DNA of 64,000 nucleotides from Dysidea avara (Eukaryota > Porifera > Demospongiae > Dictyoceratida > Dysideidae). The stretch is from the NCBI RefSeq assembly GCF_963678975.1, contig NC_089277.1, forward strand, positions 20,553,440 to 20,617,439, in the 5' to 3' direction. The notes below the pieces were generated by a model. It saw only the letters and a program-made list of their open reading frames with translations. It ran no database searches and had not been told where the DNA came from. The position numbers and the translations under genes were made by a program. Each line of letters opens with the position of its first letter. The stretch's first letter is position 1. This document shows, piece by piece, positions 11,350 to 24,228 of the stretch.

Positions 11350-12830
11350 TATGCACAAAGGATTTTGATTTTTAAAAGCCAGTGTATTTTTATTGGGGGT
11401 AATTTAGCCTCTTCTCCTCCTCTCCTGGTGCATCATGTTACTGGCAATGCTTCTTCATCACTATAATTATTTCTAAAGCTATTAAGTAATAGTGTAGTTT
11501 GGTTATATGCAAATAATGTCAAGTGGTGCATGTACAACAATTATTAATTTCTACTGGATTTATGCATGATAATTGCCTGACAATTTTTTGGCCACTATAG
11601 AGCATTTCTTGCTGCAAATAGTACATGAGCTAACACAAAATTTGAAAACATGAAGCATGTTAGAATATTTCCCTGCAAATGTGTAGAGCAGTGCATAGAG
11701 ACTACCACTAAAAGCTGGTAATCTAGAGTTACAGTTGGCAAACTATATAGTAGAAAAAATAGTGTATATGTGAGACTAATCTTCTTGCAATATAACAGAC
11801 AGTCAGTATAGTATAGGCTATACTCTAATAAACTAGAACAGCAGAAGCATTATTAATGAAATTAGTAACTAGTTCATAGAATAATGGCATAGCACAAATG
11901 CCCATCTGCAATTGTGTATAAATATTCAGTTAAGATTTCTGCTGTTGTCCACCTGTGTGCATGGCCATGGTTAGTGCTGCACTCTTATCACCTCTACCTG
12001 CAGTACATAAGGATCAATTATTTATAAAATCTGTTTTAAGACTACAATATGTTTGCATATGTATCAGTGTACCTGCGGCAATTGTATTGTAACATAATAT
12101 GGTTCCATACAACAATAACTATGTATACAGTATATTATTCATGGGAATCATAGACAGGTAATGATTAGATAATCAAATGTTGTGGTTCTGTACGCTTTTG
12201 TTCTAACAAGTATAAGAATGGTGCCACATGACTATGTAATAAATAAGTTCAGTTAATTTTAGCCTATTGCAATTTATAGCTCTTAACTTGAAAAAGGGAG
12301 GATTTGGTACAACACTGAACACACGTGGCCTCCATCTTAGTAGGTGGGACATGACACTTCAAAGGCTATTGTTGGGTAAAGCAATTACAAAGTATCACAA
12401 TCTGCTTTATCTATTGTTATTAATGTTAGACTGCACACAACTTATTATTGTGACTGCTCTATTAGAGTACAGCATCTCCGTTTGTTTGCACAAGCCGAAT
12501 ATAATGTACATATATCTACAGCTTATAATTAAACACCACCTTTAGGATCAAATGTTGTTTAGTTTCAAGTGTTTGATCATGTTTTGATGTGTTCATGTGT
12601 TACTTGAGAAGACAAGAAGTGTGCTGCCCTGGTACTTGTTGTTGTTTTGTTTGGGAATGATGAAGCCTTTGCTTATTTCAATATAATTATATTCCACTGG
12701 GAGTAGTTAAGAAATAGAAAAATCCTCAAAGAATTGTGTTCCTGTAGGTACAGTTAAAGGCACAAATTGGGCAGTTTGTACATTTCAGCAATAATAATTA
12801 TAGCTAAGTTATTCAGAGAAACAAGAGTGT
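11350..12830. other. Gene-free stretch
   Basis: No coding exon was found. One copy of the CTCTATTAGAG motif lies at 12450-12470. The rest is AT-rich without clear structure. Confidence 0.4.
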
Positions 12831-12929
12831 ACCACTAGCCTGTGAAACATGGTCCAGGGGAAGCACCCACCTTCTCCACAAGGACATTCCACTTCAAATT
12901 TGAACCCGTTTCCTGGCTATTCCCCTGAC
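12831..12929 (-). mobile_element. End of a hAT-like CAGGGGCGTAGCC-type element
   Basis: Read on the minus strand, the segment starts CAGGGGAATAGCCAGGAAAC. It continues with a GGGTGCTTCCCCTGGACCAT stretch, which matches 25394-25490 (GGGTGCTTCCCCTAGACCAT). The other end was not found, so no TSD can be checked. Confidence 0.5.
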
Positions 12930-13740
12930 ATTGCTATTTTTCTACACACGTACAAGCTCAATATTAGATACACCTGCAGATCCAGGCCCTTGCTTGTCAC
13001 AACTATTGCTAATTGGGCAATATTGCTCTCATGAAGGTGCAACGTTATGTTCTTGTGTTGTGACATACTGTGCCATTCCCATGTATTCCTTTACCCTTGC
13101 TTTATTTCATGTGACATACTTGCTGGATCAATTCCTTACAATTTAGGTGTAATCTATTTCTTGTTCCTCATCTTTTTCTTCTATTCATCAGGTAACAAGC
13201 AAAGATCATCAAACCTACAGAAAAGTATTATTAAATTTTAGTAGGAGGCCAAGTTACATGAGAATGTGATTTAAGCATGCAGTGTACTGTAGGTACATCC
13301 TCAAGTCTGGAAAAATTGTGACTTCATGACAGACATCTGCTTTTATTGATTATGGGTTTCAATTTTACACTGTTTGGGCTCGTGTTTCAGACTATTGGCC
13401 ATTTAAGTCTGATCAAGGTCACAGATTAACCTACAATGCCCTTGCTAAGTGCCCGTGTAGCACTATTTCCTGTCATAAAAAAATACATGTGACCTAGCAC
13501 CTTTCCCACGTTGCCTGGTGTATCGAAAGTGCACACATCCTCGTACACATCTTTATTAAAACTTTACAGCACAAGTACATCTGACGCTATAATACCTGCA
13601 CTTGATCCTTGATCTTCTCGACATCCGCTAAATCATTGGGAACTTCGACCAACTTTCATCACCGGCAAATATCGCACATTGTAACATCACGTGACCATAA
13701 AGGATACGCACGCCCAGTAGCCTATGAGGTATGAGGCACC
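12930..13740. other. Gene-free stretch
   Basis: Short open frames at 12931-13241 show no family resemblance and no consistent splice context. Nothing else was recognised. Confidence 0.35.
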
Positions 13741-14099
13741 GGTGGTAATATTATTATTATTATTGGTAATACTGTGCAGACCTCTATTAGAGTATAGTGC
13801 ACAGGTCACAACATACATACAAGTATATAAATTAAATAATTGCTAGTTTTTGTTTGAACTGATCAATATCATTGGAGTCAATCACATTTTGGGGTAGATC
13901 ATTCCAGATTTTGATTGCTGAAGGGAAAAAGGAATACATATAAGAATCAGTCCGTGTCATTGGTTGCATAAATCTCATATTATGACCTCTGGTACTATGT
14001 ACAGTGGATATGGGTGTCAGAAACGGATTTACTGGGATGTCAACAAAGTGGTTAATTATTTTAAACAGGTCGTACCCATCTTGATGTAAAAAGACACTT

Positions 14100-14640
<541 letters not shown>

Positions 14641-14699
14641 GTGGTCATGTGATGCAACATGATCACATGTGGATGAGCTGCACTATATTGAAATTAGTT

Positions 14700-15400
14700 T
14701 GAAAATATAAACATTGCATGCATGCAGCTATATTAATGATGTCTATGTCAGTATCATCAAGTATATAACATGAAAACAGTCTGTTTGTCACAGTATACAC
14801 TAGTGACTATACAGTACTTCCCCACTTCTGGCTTAGTTACTGCAATCTATGTCAGGATCATCAGGTAAAATAAAACAGTCTGTTTGTCATGAGGAAGTAT
14901 ACACCGTACTTCCCACTTCTTCCATCATATGAAGGTACTGTCCCTTTGTACCACTTTTCCACTCCTACTTTTATAGAGAACTTCATTTTAATGGTTTTCC
15001 CCATCAAACCCAAGTCAGGTGGGTTGTAGATGACACCAACATCATTCTGTGAGCTATATACAAATATATGCATGTAAATAATATAAATGCATCATATAAA
15101 ATATTGAGAATTATGCCATAATTATGTGACTGGATCTGGGCTGAAGCCCTTTCTCTGGAATGCCTACTGGTGTAAATTTAAAAGGACAGCCCGTGAGTCC
15201 ACGGATAAGCCACCTGCCACAATGCACTGCTATGTTTCATATGAAACTTGCATGTACGTAACTAGTGATATGCATAAGACATAACTAAGTTGCACAAAAC
15301 AAACAGATATTCCCTACACAGCCTTACAGATACAAGAAACATCTTTGTAGTAAGTCTGGCCACTACGGAAAATACAGACTATTTTGTTCAATCAGCATAC
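14700..15400. other. Gene-free stretch
   Basis: A short tandem similarity is seen: AACAGTCTGTTTGTCA occurs at about 14775 and 14875, each followed by a TATACACT-like sequence and ACTTCCCCACTTCT or its close variant. No exon was recognised. Confidence 0.4.
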
Positions 15401-16214
15401 TAGTGTTGCTCCAATTCTCAGTACTGGAACTAAAATAATTACAGTTCCAGCCCTTTTTTCCAGTTCCAGTTCTATGGAACTGAAACAATAATTTTGCTTT
15501 CCTTAAGACTGGAACTGGAACTAGAACTATAATTTTGCTTTCCTCAAATCTGTAACTAGAACTAGAACTATAAAGAAATTTTGTCAAGTACTGGAACTAA
15601 TACTGGAACTGGAATAGGTCATATAACCATACAGTTTTTTTCCAATTAGATTTTATGCTCTATACAAGACCAGATTTTTTCTGATAAAAACACAATGTAG
15701 ACTAGTATATAACTTTATGAAAAGCTGTGTGTATTACAACCATGTAGGCATGTGCTAAAATACTACTTGAAACAACTGATTAGCTAGAGAATGCCAAATG
15801 CAATGATGGCTCAGTCACATTGTTATGTCTGGTTCAGTGTTTGATAATTAGCTATACAGGTCACTCTTTTTGTACCATGCCACCATTCAGACTCATTAGT
15901 TACCTCAAAGGACTTGAAATAATGGTGCTATATAGTTGTTTGTCTAATAATTAGCTACATACATGAAACGATTAAATCTGGCAAGACTAGCATATAACTT
16001 ATTAATGAGTGTTTGTGTGCATATTTCATTATGGGTTTTTGGTAGCTAGTACTTAAGTTAAAATAAATTAATGTTGTTATAGAAATTGAAGAATGATTCG
16101 AAATGTCATGGTTCCAGAACTGGAACTAGAACAACTGGAACTGTAATTGTAAAGATTATTGTTCTAAAACTGGAACTAGAACTGTAACAACTAGCTGATA
16201 CTGGAACAACACTA
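15401..16214. mobile_element. hAT-like element, 814 bp, TSD CAGCATAC, with ACTGGAACT arrays
   Basis: The exact 8-bp TSD CAGCATAC lies at 15393-15400 and 16215-16222. The termini are TAGTGTTGCTCCAATT and, reverse-complemented, TAGTGTTGTTCCAGTATC. Both subterminal regions (15415-15615 and 16110-16205) are packed with ACTGGAACTAGAACT words in mirrored arrangement. No transposase ORF is visible. Confidence 0.85.
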
Positions 16215-16239
16215 CAGCATACATAGAAGAAATTGTATA

Positions 16240-16390
16240 TGCTACAAACTGACATTTTGCACTGTCAGTGAAAACAAATGGGACACAATCCATGATGTGT
16301 GCATACATTGTAGTTACTGTGGTATGCCAAAAAGCACCACAGTACAAGCTTGTAGCCTTAACTGTTATCAAGTTACTTGATTGAAGGCAT
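16240..16390 (+). repeat. R1 repeat fragment; its tail reappears at 17436-17500
   Basis: TGTGGTATGCCAAAAAGCAC and GTAGCCTTAACTGTTATCAA match R1 copy 1 at 2235-2330. The tail word TACTGCCAAGGCACCATGAA appears only at 17436, so the two parts are separated by about 1 kb, including the hAT-like element at 16787-17236. Confidence 0.6.
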
Positions 16391-16786
16391 CAGTCTGAAA
16401 AAAAATCATAGCAAACTAGCGTACATAAGTCATCGATTATTGGCAGGTACCAATTATTGGCTCTTGTAAATTATACAAACCATGGAATATATGAAGATAC
16501 ATAAAATAATTTTGTATTGGAAACCAGTATGCTTTTGCATCTTAACTGAATATCTCTCGAACAGCTGGAAAACTTGTCTGAAACAGAGTTATTTAAGGAC
16601 TGTATATTCCACAAAACTTTCACAATGAACCAACAAGGCACCAGAGAGCTACTGATGAATTCGCAAAATCTGCTGATAATTGGTCAATCACTGAAGTACA
16701 GAGTGCCAATAATATGTACCTCATGCCGATAATTGGGGCATGATACGCTTTGCAAATTCACTCACAACACAATGATTACCAACATG

Positions 16787-17236
16787 TAGCTAGGGACCCG
16801 CCGATTATGCTGGCAGAATTATGAGCATAATAGGTGCCTGAAAGCGTTGAGCATAATGCTAGCATAATAGGTAGAATATTTGTGTAATAGTATGAATTCT
16901 TGCTTATTAAAATAGCTATCACAGAGAGATCGATATACTCTAATAGAACTGTCAGTAACTCTAATAGAACAATCACATAGCTGACTGTTCTATTAGAGTA
17001 TATCGATCTTTTCTGTGATATGCATTCTGACAAGTAAGTTTGTGCTTCAGCCACTTATTATTTATCCATAAACTGGAAAATATTAGTAGAGTATGAGAAC
17101 TGAGACATAAATAATTGGGCATAATTTGAGCATAATAGGTAAGTATTGAGCATAAATTTAAGCATAATAGGTAAATTTTTGAGCAGTGCAGCATAGCATA
17201 ATAGGTAAAATTATGAGCATAATCGGCGGGTCCCTA
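16787..17236. mobile_element. hAT-like element, about 450 bp, TSD CCAACATG, GCATAATAGGT array
   Basis: CCAACATG occurs at 16779-16786 and 17237-17244. The TIR is TAGGGACCCGCCGATTATGC; on the left it starts at 16791 after an extra TAGC. The subterminal regions carry about eight AGCATAATAGGTA-like units. Three copies of the CTCTATTAGAG motif lie in the middle (16929-17010), two facing one way and one the other. Confidence 0.82.
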
Positions 17237-17244
17237 CCAACATG

Positions 17245-18220
17245 ACATATTAAAATTTGGTGTGCTAACAGACTAAGACTGCTCTATTGAATAGTGCAAA
17301 CTGGAAGTTCATATAATACCTCATTCCAAAAATAAATTACAATTTTTGGACGAAATGGTGCCGATAAGTTGGTGGATTACACTATTGAAATTGTTTCAGG
17401 TCACACTGAAGTCTTTTAGACTTGACTATACATAACCAATACTGCCAAGGCACCATGAAGGTATTGTGAGGCTGGTTTTTGGGTGATGCTTTTGGCCAGA
17501 AAATTTCAAAACCTCCATAAGTTTGAATAATAATAGCCATGCATGCAACTACTGTAAAGTATTTTGCATGGGAGGATCACTGAGGTTTATTTTCCACAAA
17601 ATACAGCATTCTTTTGAAAGACATTATGTATAAACCCAACATTTTAACACTTTGAAGAACAAAACTAAATCTTTTATTCCTTTACGCTATTTAACGTGCT
17701 TGCCTTTACCTTTTTACATTGAAGAGATCATATATAAAAAATACTATTATACCATGTGCCATTTAGTGATACTGTACAAAAGATACTGTAGAGTATTCAT
17801 GGTTGAGACCTTAGCTTTTCCTGTGCAGCATTATACCCTCTTGATCTCACTACTCAAGCTATATTCCAATACAACTGATGTAATTATGTAAATGATACAC
17901 GTCAAACTAAATTTAATGTATGTATATTGAACACTATAAGCCCATGAATGACGTATACATGCATAAATGGTCTACTGAAAACCAAAGATTTACATCTGTA
18001 TATACAGTATTAGATAAATAACAATAATAATATGCAACTCAATGCAAGTATAATATATCAAGTAACACAGCATATCAAGACACATTGAGTCATCAGGCCA
18101 AGGACTGAGACACACTCAAAAACAAAAGCAGCTACTACCTAAAGTATATTATAACAATGAAATACCCGTAAAAGTATAAATTGGCCCACTTCCGAAGCTA
18201 TTACAGATACCTTTTCTTAG
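17245..18220. other. Gene-free stretch between elements
   Basis: The stretch carries the R1 tail (17436-17500) and otherwise AT-rich sequence. The open frame 17652-17891 shows no recognisable family. Confidence 0.4.
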
Positions 18221-20395
18221 TTATGGTAAAGTCATCTTGCTTATCTGGTGGACCGGTGCATTCTGCTTCTTGCTGATGTTGGCATTTTCTTTGCTGTTTC
18301 ATTTGGCTGCAGTCTCTTGCTTTTTAGCCTCACTTAAACACTTTGGTCATTGTAGAACACTGAATGTCCTTGCTTTGCAACAACATATTTAGCACAAATG
18401 GCTTTGTCCATGTTGTAGGAAGTAATGATTGTGGAGTAGCAGTTTGCAATCTCTATTCTTCCATTCAACAGCATTGGTTGATGATGGACATCTCTTCCAA
18501 GTATCAATATATTAATACCCATGTCAGCATGATCTTTATGTAGCATTTTTAAGTGTTGGGGCCTGATCCACCATTCAGCCCTTTTCTTAGCAGCAGTCCA
18601 ATTGCAGTTTTGTCCAGAATTTCCACCTCTTCCAATAGTGACAAATCTTTTATAACACTAAGTAGAATTTTTGCAGAATATTGTGAACACAATACTTTAA
18701 AGTATTCCAGTGCACTAGGGCCATCACAGTGCATAATAGCTGTAGCAATTTTGTTGAATATTTGCTTTTATTTTGCATACTATGAACAACTCTATCACGT
18801 ACATGGTGCTAGGATTTAATCCAATGTACCTTGCAACCTTTCAGTAACTGCATGGCTGAATCTTCTCTAATACTTCTTTTTAATCCATTTATTCCAGCAT
18901 CTGACCAATCTGGCACTATTCCCAAAGGATTTTAGTTGGCTGGAAATGGGGATGATCCACTTTGCATTTTTAAAATATTTTAGTGAAAGCAAGTGCATGC
19001 ACATCACTATTTTGATGGGAAAGATGTACCCTAGCCACCACTTCCCATTCCATCAAGTGATAGTCAAATGCTACAGCATTAAAAAAGTATGTAAATTCTG
19101 TACTTATGTAATTACATTGTATGTTATATATATATCTGTTTGTATAAACTCACAGACATTGATAGCAATTAGGTATGGTCTTGATAGTTTTTTAACCACA
19201 TATCCTTGAGTAGTGTCACCTAGCTGTTTAATCTCTTCTGGATTAATTTTATTAAGATTCTGTTCCAACTGTAAAATGTCAAATGTTTTCTCGGCAGATG
19301 ACGTCAGCTTGGCCTTTCTTACTTCAGTCCTTATTTGGCCCAAATGTGTACTAGCCTTATCAACTACACGTGGTACAAATTCTAATCTCTTTCCTTGACT
19401 TATATCAATAGGTGTTAAGTGTTGAATTAAGTGATACAGCTCTAGAAATATTTCCCTGTATGCACTTGGCAATTTTAGTTGGCCCATGAAGTGCATGACT
19501 ATGCAAATTAATCATCAGTTCTTTTTGATTTCTGACAAGTGCAAATATCCAACGATGGTTGTCATTTGAGTTTTCTGGAAACAAATATGCAAACTCTACT
19601 GGACAGTCATTCACATGGTTTAGTGGTGCAGATGGATGCAGTTTGCATCGTCTTTTTTTCTCACACTGCAGAAACATAGTTGTATGAAGGCTCACTGCAT
19701 ACTTTCACTCCCCCACAGGGTGCCGATTGATAGTAAATATGTTCTTTTTTACCACCTACATCCATTTCCAACAGCCTATCTTTGTTTTTGTCTTTCCTTT
19801 AGACAACTGGATATCATTCCAAATAAAATGTGGATCATTTTCCACTGATTGTTCTAATGCTTTGTAATCATCTATATGATAAACACACTGAAGCCGGGCA
19901 GTTTTATACAACCAGGATACTGATATTCACTTTTATTTGTCAATGTTTTCCAATTTTCTTTCTCACTCATCATTTACCTAGCTATCATTAGTGGTGGTGT
20001 TCCTTTACCAATTCTTACTTTTATAGGGTTACCTGAGGAGGTTGAAAGTAGTGCACTATTCTTTGTTTCTGGTTGGCACTGTTTCACTAACTCTAAAGGT
20101 ATTGTAATCTTATTGTCTTCTGTAGCAGTGAATTTATGACCTTTAGTTGTGATTTGGTATACACCCAGAATTGCATAGTGGCCATTTTTTAATCAGTGAT
20201 TTCAGTTTCTCTTTGTATAAAGCCATAGGAATAGCAATTTTTATGAATAGTTGCCACCATATTTCAGATTAAAATTTCCATGTGATGGTGCAAGTTTGTC
20301 ATACTCCTGTGTCCAAGCTGCATTTGATCCTCTGATCCACTGAGAAACCTTAAGCTCGCTTTTTTACCCTTACTGTATCTATAGCGTTCGCCATG
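18221..20395 (-). pseudogene. Decayed transposase gene, probably MULE-like
   Basis: The minus strand encodes a long transposase-like protein in several frames, now broken by stops and frameshifts. Readable landmarks in order are ELKVSQWIRGSNAAW and GHYAILGVYQITT (near 20,150-20,350), NPIKVRIGKGTPPLM, ENDPHFIWNDIQLSKGK, YYQSAPCGGVKVC, CPVEFAYLFPENSNDNHRW, ALHGPTKIAKC, FIQTDIYITYN, FFNAVAFDYHLMEW, VPDWSDAGINGL, LLKGCKVHWIKS and WWIRPQHLKML, ending with a Lys-rich tail and TAA at 18221. I recall a family of long uncharacterised sponge and cnidarian proteins with the same order (DCPVEFVYL..., ...VAFNDTTMEW..., ...WSDAE..., ...LLKGCKVHWIR). Their layout suggests a DDE transposase of the MULE type. 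Stops occur, for example, after VSAV, after ALAFTKIF and after HWIKS. No TIRs were identified. The family call is tentative; that the region is decayed coding sequence is clear. Confidence 0.7.
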
Positions 20396-20408
20396 TTTCT
20401 ATCAGGTG

Positions 20409-20676
20409 CAGGGTGGTGGAGCAGGCCAAAAAGTGAGGGGGCAGCTGTAAGTTGAAAACCAAAAAAAAGAGGTCACAGCCTGCTGACAATAGCTGCTCTC
20501 CACCAATTAGCTATATCTACTTATTTATAACTACACATACGTAGCTAAGTAACTTGCTACGCTGCTTCTCTGAATACTGTGACTACTCTATTAGAGTATC
20601 CAGATCCTGACTGTTCTATTAGAGTATCTCGATCTTTTCTTGCAAACAGTGTCCCCCTAGCCGTCTCCACCACCTG
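20409..20676. mobile_element. hAT-like MITE related to 6502-6824 and 26041-26374
   Basis: The ends are CAGGGTGGTGGAGC and GTCTCCACCACCTG. The interior shares AGGTCACAGCC, CTGACAATAGCTGC and two CTCTATTAGAG motif copies (20579-20637) with the other two MITEs. The flanks, ATCAGGTG and TGATCAGG, share ATCAGG but do not form an exact 8-bp TSD. Confidence 0.65.
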
Positions 20677-21260
20677 TGATCAGGCAGAAAGTAGTGTACA
20701 ATCTAAAAATAGCTAGCTGTAGTTGCATTGAAGTAATACAATAGTAGCTAGCTTACCCTCGCACGACTAAGGTAGGGTCCGCAAACCGAAAAATCCGCGA
20801 TATCTTCAAATCGACTTACAAACTACAGTCATGTGTAGGGGTAGGTCTAATCAAGAAAATACTAGAGTGGCAGCAAATTTCGTCCATCTCTTCTAGTGAA
20901 AATAACGCGAAATACCTTGAACTCGATCGATTTTTCACCGTCGTAATTTGCAATGTTATTTCTTTGGGGCAAAACTCTCTCTCAAGCTTTAAGAGGTTGT
21001 CCACTCTTACTATGGAGTATAGGTAGATTAAAATAATTAATAAATATTTGGTGGTGGTGTCGCGCACATAGCCGATCGGCGAAGAAAAAGACGTTTCGTG
21101 ATCTGGAGCACAGCAGACTTGCAGGAAATACTGCAACATTTACTGCAGTGATCACCTCCAAGTCAAGTACCTGTGTGCAGAATATGGTGTGGATTGAAGT
21201 TTGTTGACCATCTGGCTGAGACCAGCCTCACCCGATTTAGCGAAAAATTCCTCCACGATC

Positions 21261-22546
21261 CAACAAATACTGCAGTCTTGTGCAAATTAACACCTTTAGG
21301 TGTGCTGGAGTATGGAAATGATTGCTCAGAGCAAGTATAAACTTACATCAATGGCTTGATTACTGACGGTAAATTTTACAGTTAGCTGATAACGCAATTT
21401 ATTGTGCAAAACTAAAACTCTTGTAATGAAAGTTTTACGGCACTCAGCATAATATTGCTGACTTGATATGATTATAAATCACTGTGAGTACAATAAGAAG
21501 ATAATTTCTGTAGCAAGGATGAAGTCCAGAGGTCTTGAGTGCAAGCCCAAATCTATATAGCTAGCTATGTACATGCTGGCAGGTCATGCAGCATAGTTAT
21601 AATTATGCACACCTTTTTAATAGTTAAATTAGAGCTTATGATTATCTGATCATCTATTTTCATGTGATACTCAAATGCAGTAGCATGCAAGGTCAGATGG
21701 TATACTCCCCAGACAAGTTTTTACATGCCTAGATATCACATCTGCATGAAAAACTATATTATACAAAGCCCATGATAGTTCCTGGTAGCTAATTTTGTAC
21801 TAAAGTACCAACTTATTCAGTCTCAATCATGTATAGTAGCTATTATCATATCCTGTGCAAGGCATTAAAAATATAGTATTACTTCCATGCATGACACAAA
21901 ATCTCTAAAACTGAAGTTTAGTTATTTGTGATTTGGAAGAAATTTGATTTTAATTGCTATAATGAGATGCCAATCAGATGATTTGCTGGAACTTGAAAAT
22001 TGACATAGTTATAATGGATTAGATTAAACATTGATTAAGAGCAGTAGTGACATGTCACTGAATTTAGAGTAATTATCACGATGACTTTGTTGTGTTAATA
22101 TATTAAGATCTTTTCACAAAATTCAAATAGTTCTATGGAATTGGAGCAAACCCTTGGTTTCTGCTTTTGATAGCTACTATAATTATTGCCAATACTGCCC
22201 CCATGCATAAGTGGGCTCAGTATATACATACCAAATAGTGGTACATTGCATATCAAAATGAAAATGCAGATGTTATGTCTAGACTATATACCTTTTAGCC
22301 CTGTTGAGTATGAGGAAGAAGATATTTTTTCAGAAAAAGTCACAATGGTTTTATTATATATATAGCAAGCAATATGCCAGCATTAAATTATATAGGTCAA
22401 TACATACCAATACAACATAGCTATACTATGCATAACTTGAAGGAAACTCTCCAATAGAGCAGTCAGATATTCTTATAGAACAGTCAGAAATTGATTTTTC
22501 GTACATAATGTCACTTAAATTGATCAACAACCACAAAAATTATTAT
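21261..22546. other. Interior of the long-TIR element, no gene recognised
   Basis: AT-rich sequence with two degenerate CTCTATTAGAG motif copies at 22447-22490. No exon or transposase motif was seen. Confidence 0.4.
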
Positions 22547-22550
22547 TTAA

Positions 22551-23289
22551 GGTTACGGGATACTGTAAATCCCACATGTACACTATCAATCATTTTTCAA
22601 GATTAGGGGTTTGATTTTTCTTAATACATTGTTATCAAATATTTATGCATTCTTAACTTCTCATTAATCGACATGAAAATCAAATGTTGTTATGGAAACA
22701 TGAGTTGTCCCCATGCCAATTAGTGAAAGCTATGAACCAAAAATCAGACCAACGAAGAGCCATGAGAACTTACTAACAATTCTAAGATTTGAAGAACATC
22801 ACTTGTGAGGGACTGACAAGAGGATTTGTGAATAATGCATATAGTTGCTGAAATATGACTACAATATTACCTAAAGCAAGGCACTGTGGTCACAAAATTA
22901 ATTTTTAAATTGATATCACAAGCACTAGAAACATTATTTCTAACGAATGGCTCCGTCAGGACCTAGACAAGAAGCCAAACTAGTAGTCTGTTTATACAAA
23001 ATGATAACAACTAGTTTGACAGTCCTGATTTTGGTTCAGGAAAATATCGCCATTAGTCAGCAAAACTACGCATGCGCTTACAGGTGCGCCAGTCGCTAAG
23101 TGTGTTGTTTCTATGTTATCTTGTACTGTTACGTGTGTTTTCTTGTACCTTGTACCTGTCCACTCAGCACGCTATGATTCTCCCAACAATTTAAGCCTGT
23201 TACCAGCTGATACACAACAGAACAACACCAAGCCCGCCTTAATTACGTAATAAAAATTTTGTTTGACAGTCGCTCAGTATCCCGTAACC
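22551..23289. mobile_element. 739-bp MITE with TTAA target site, piggyBac-like
   Basis: TTAA lies on both sides (22547-22550, 23290-23293). The TIRs are GGTTACGGGATACTG and CAGTATCCCGTAACC, perfect over 15 bp. A TTAA TSD is diagnostic of piggyBac-like and a few other superfamilies. No coding sequence is visible. Confidence 0.8.
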
Positions 23290-23991
23290 TTAACTGCACT
23301 CAGAGTAGTTGTCAAGTATTTTACACAATATTTTTGTAAAATTATATAATAGCTACGAGAGGCTTGGTGTTATACAATAAATCGCGTTTCGCATGCCATA
23401 ATTGATTAAAGTGTTCGTAATCTAGCCTTCGCTGGAAGTTTGTACTTGTGTTGAGTAATCAATTCCATAATTCAACACATTTAAAGGTGCTTATGTGCAC
23501 GAGACGGCAGTATTTGCTGAATCGCGGAGGAATTTTCGCTAAATCTGGCGAGACTGCTCTCAGCCAGATGGTCAACAAACTTCAATCCACACCATATTCT
23601 GCACACAGGTACTTGACTTGGAGGTGATCACTGCAGTAGATGTTGCAGTATTTCCTGCAAGTATGCTGTGCTCCAGATCACGAAACGTATTTTTTTCGCC
23701 GATCGGCGATGCGCGCGACGCCACTACCAAATATTGATTAATTATATTAAACTACCTATACTCCATAGTAAGAGTGGACAATCTCTCAAAGCTTGAGAGA
23801 GAGTTTTGGCCCAAAAAATAACATTGCAAATTACGACATCGAAAAATCGATCAAATTCAAGGTATTTCGCGTTATTTTCACTAGAAGAGATAGAGGAAAT
23901 TTGCTGCCACTCGAGCGTTTTCTTGCTACCCCTACACATGGCTATAGTTTGTAAGTCGATTTGAAGATATCGATTTTTCGGTTTGCGGACC

Positions 23992-24228
23992 CTAACCAAG
24001 GGAATTGTATGTAAGTAGCCATACTGCAGCCACTATAGTAACTAGAAGGGCTGTTCCGATAATGACACTAGCAGCCAATGGCTCAGAATCCACAGAGCTA
24101 CTGGGTTGTGCGAAGCAAAGAGGATTTCCAAAGCAGAGCAGTAGTAAAATCAATGTAGACCTTGATCTCCACAGAGAACACATCTCAACACTATTGTTTA
24201 ACAAGGAATCTCGTTTAACAATGCTCAC
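23992..24228 (-). CDS. Possible first exon of a small membrane protein (signal peptide plus TM segment)
   Basis: The 78-codon minus-strand frame contains a Met at its 16th position. It is followed by a signal-peptide-like run (STLILLLLCFGNPLCFAQ) and, about 12 residues later, a hydrophobic segment (AASVIIGTALLVTIVAAVWL). The frame ends just where the long-TIR element begins; a possible donor (TTG/GTTAGG) sits at the junction. Part of the sequence (GGATTTTACTAC..., GGAAATCCTC) is echoed at 14592-14640 in copy A of the chimeric repeat, so it may be repeat-derived. No family was recognised; it could be a chance open frame. Confidence 0.28.
   Translation of the reverse strand: MSIVKRDSLLNNSVEMCSLWRSRSTLILLLLCFGNPLCFAQPSSSVDSEPLAASVIIGTALLVTIVAAVWLLTYNSLG

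Larger units (their letters stand above)
20773..23994. mobile_element. 3.2-kb element with long (about 480 bp) terminal inverted repeats
   Basis: 20773-21260 and 23512-23994 are inverted copies of each other, roughly 85-90% alike by eye. The outer ends are TAGGGTCCGCAAACCGAAAA and its complement. The inner ends are near GCGAAAAATTCCTCC and GGAGGAATTTTCGC. The flanks ACTAAGG (20766-20772) and ACCAAGG (23995-24001) could be a 7-bp TSD with one mismatch. The interior holds a younger TTAA-flanked MITE and, on the minus strand at about 23340-23510, a weak LINE C-terminus-like stretch (CVELWN, then FQRRLD). Open frames in the arms do not keep a common frame, so they are not genes. Mutator-like or foldback type is possible. 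Confidence 0.75.

Noticed and set aside
15125..15160. GTGACTGGATCTGGG as another end of the TGTGACYGGATTT transposon family
   Set aside because: No partner end or TA-flanked inverted copy was found; only about 14 bp match, and a similar string occurs in the SINE at 9070-9085.
20816..21139. 107-codon minus-strand frame in the left arm of the long-TIR element (and 23742-23999 in the right arm)
   Set aside because: The two arms are homologous, but the frames do not correspond and indels break them, so neither is conserved coding sequence.
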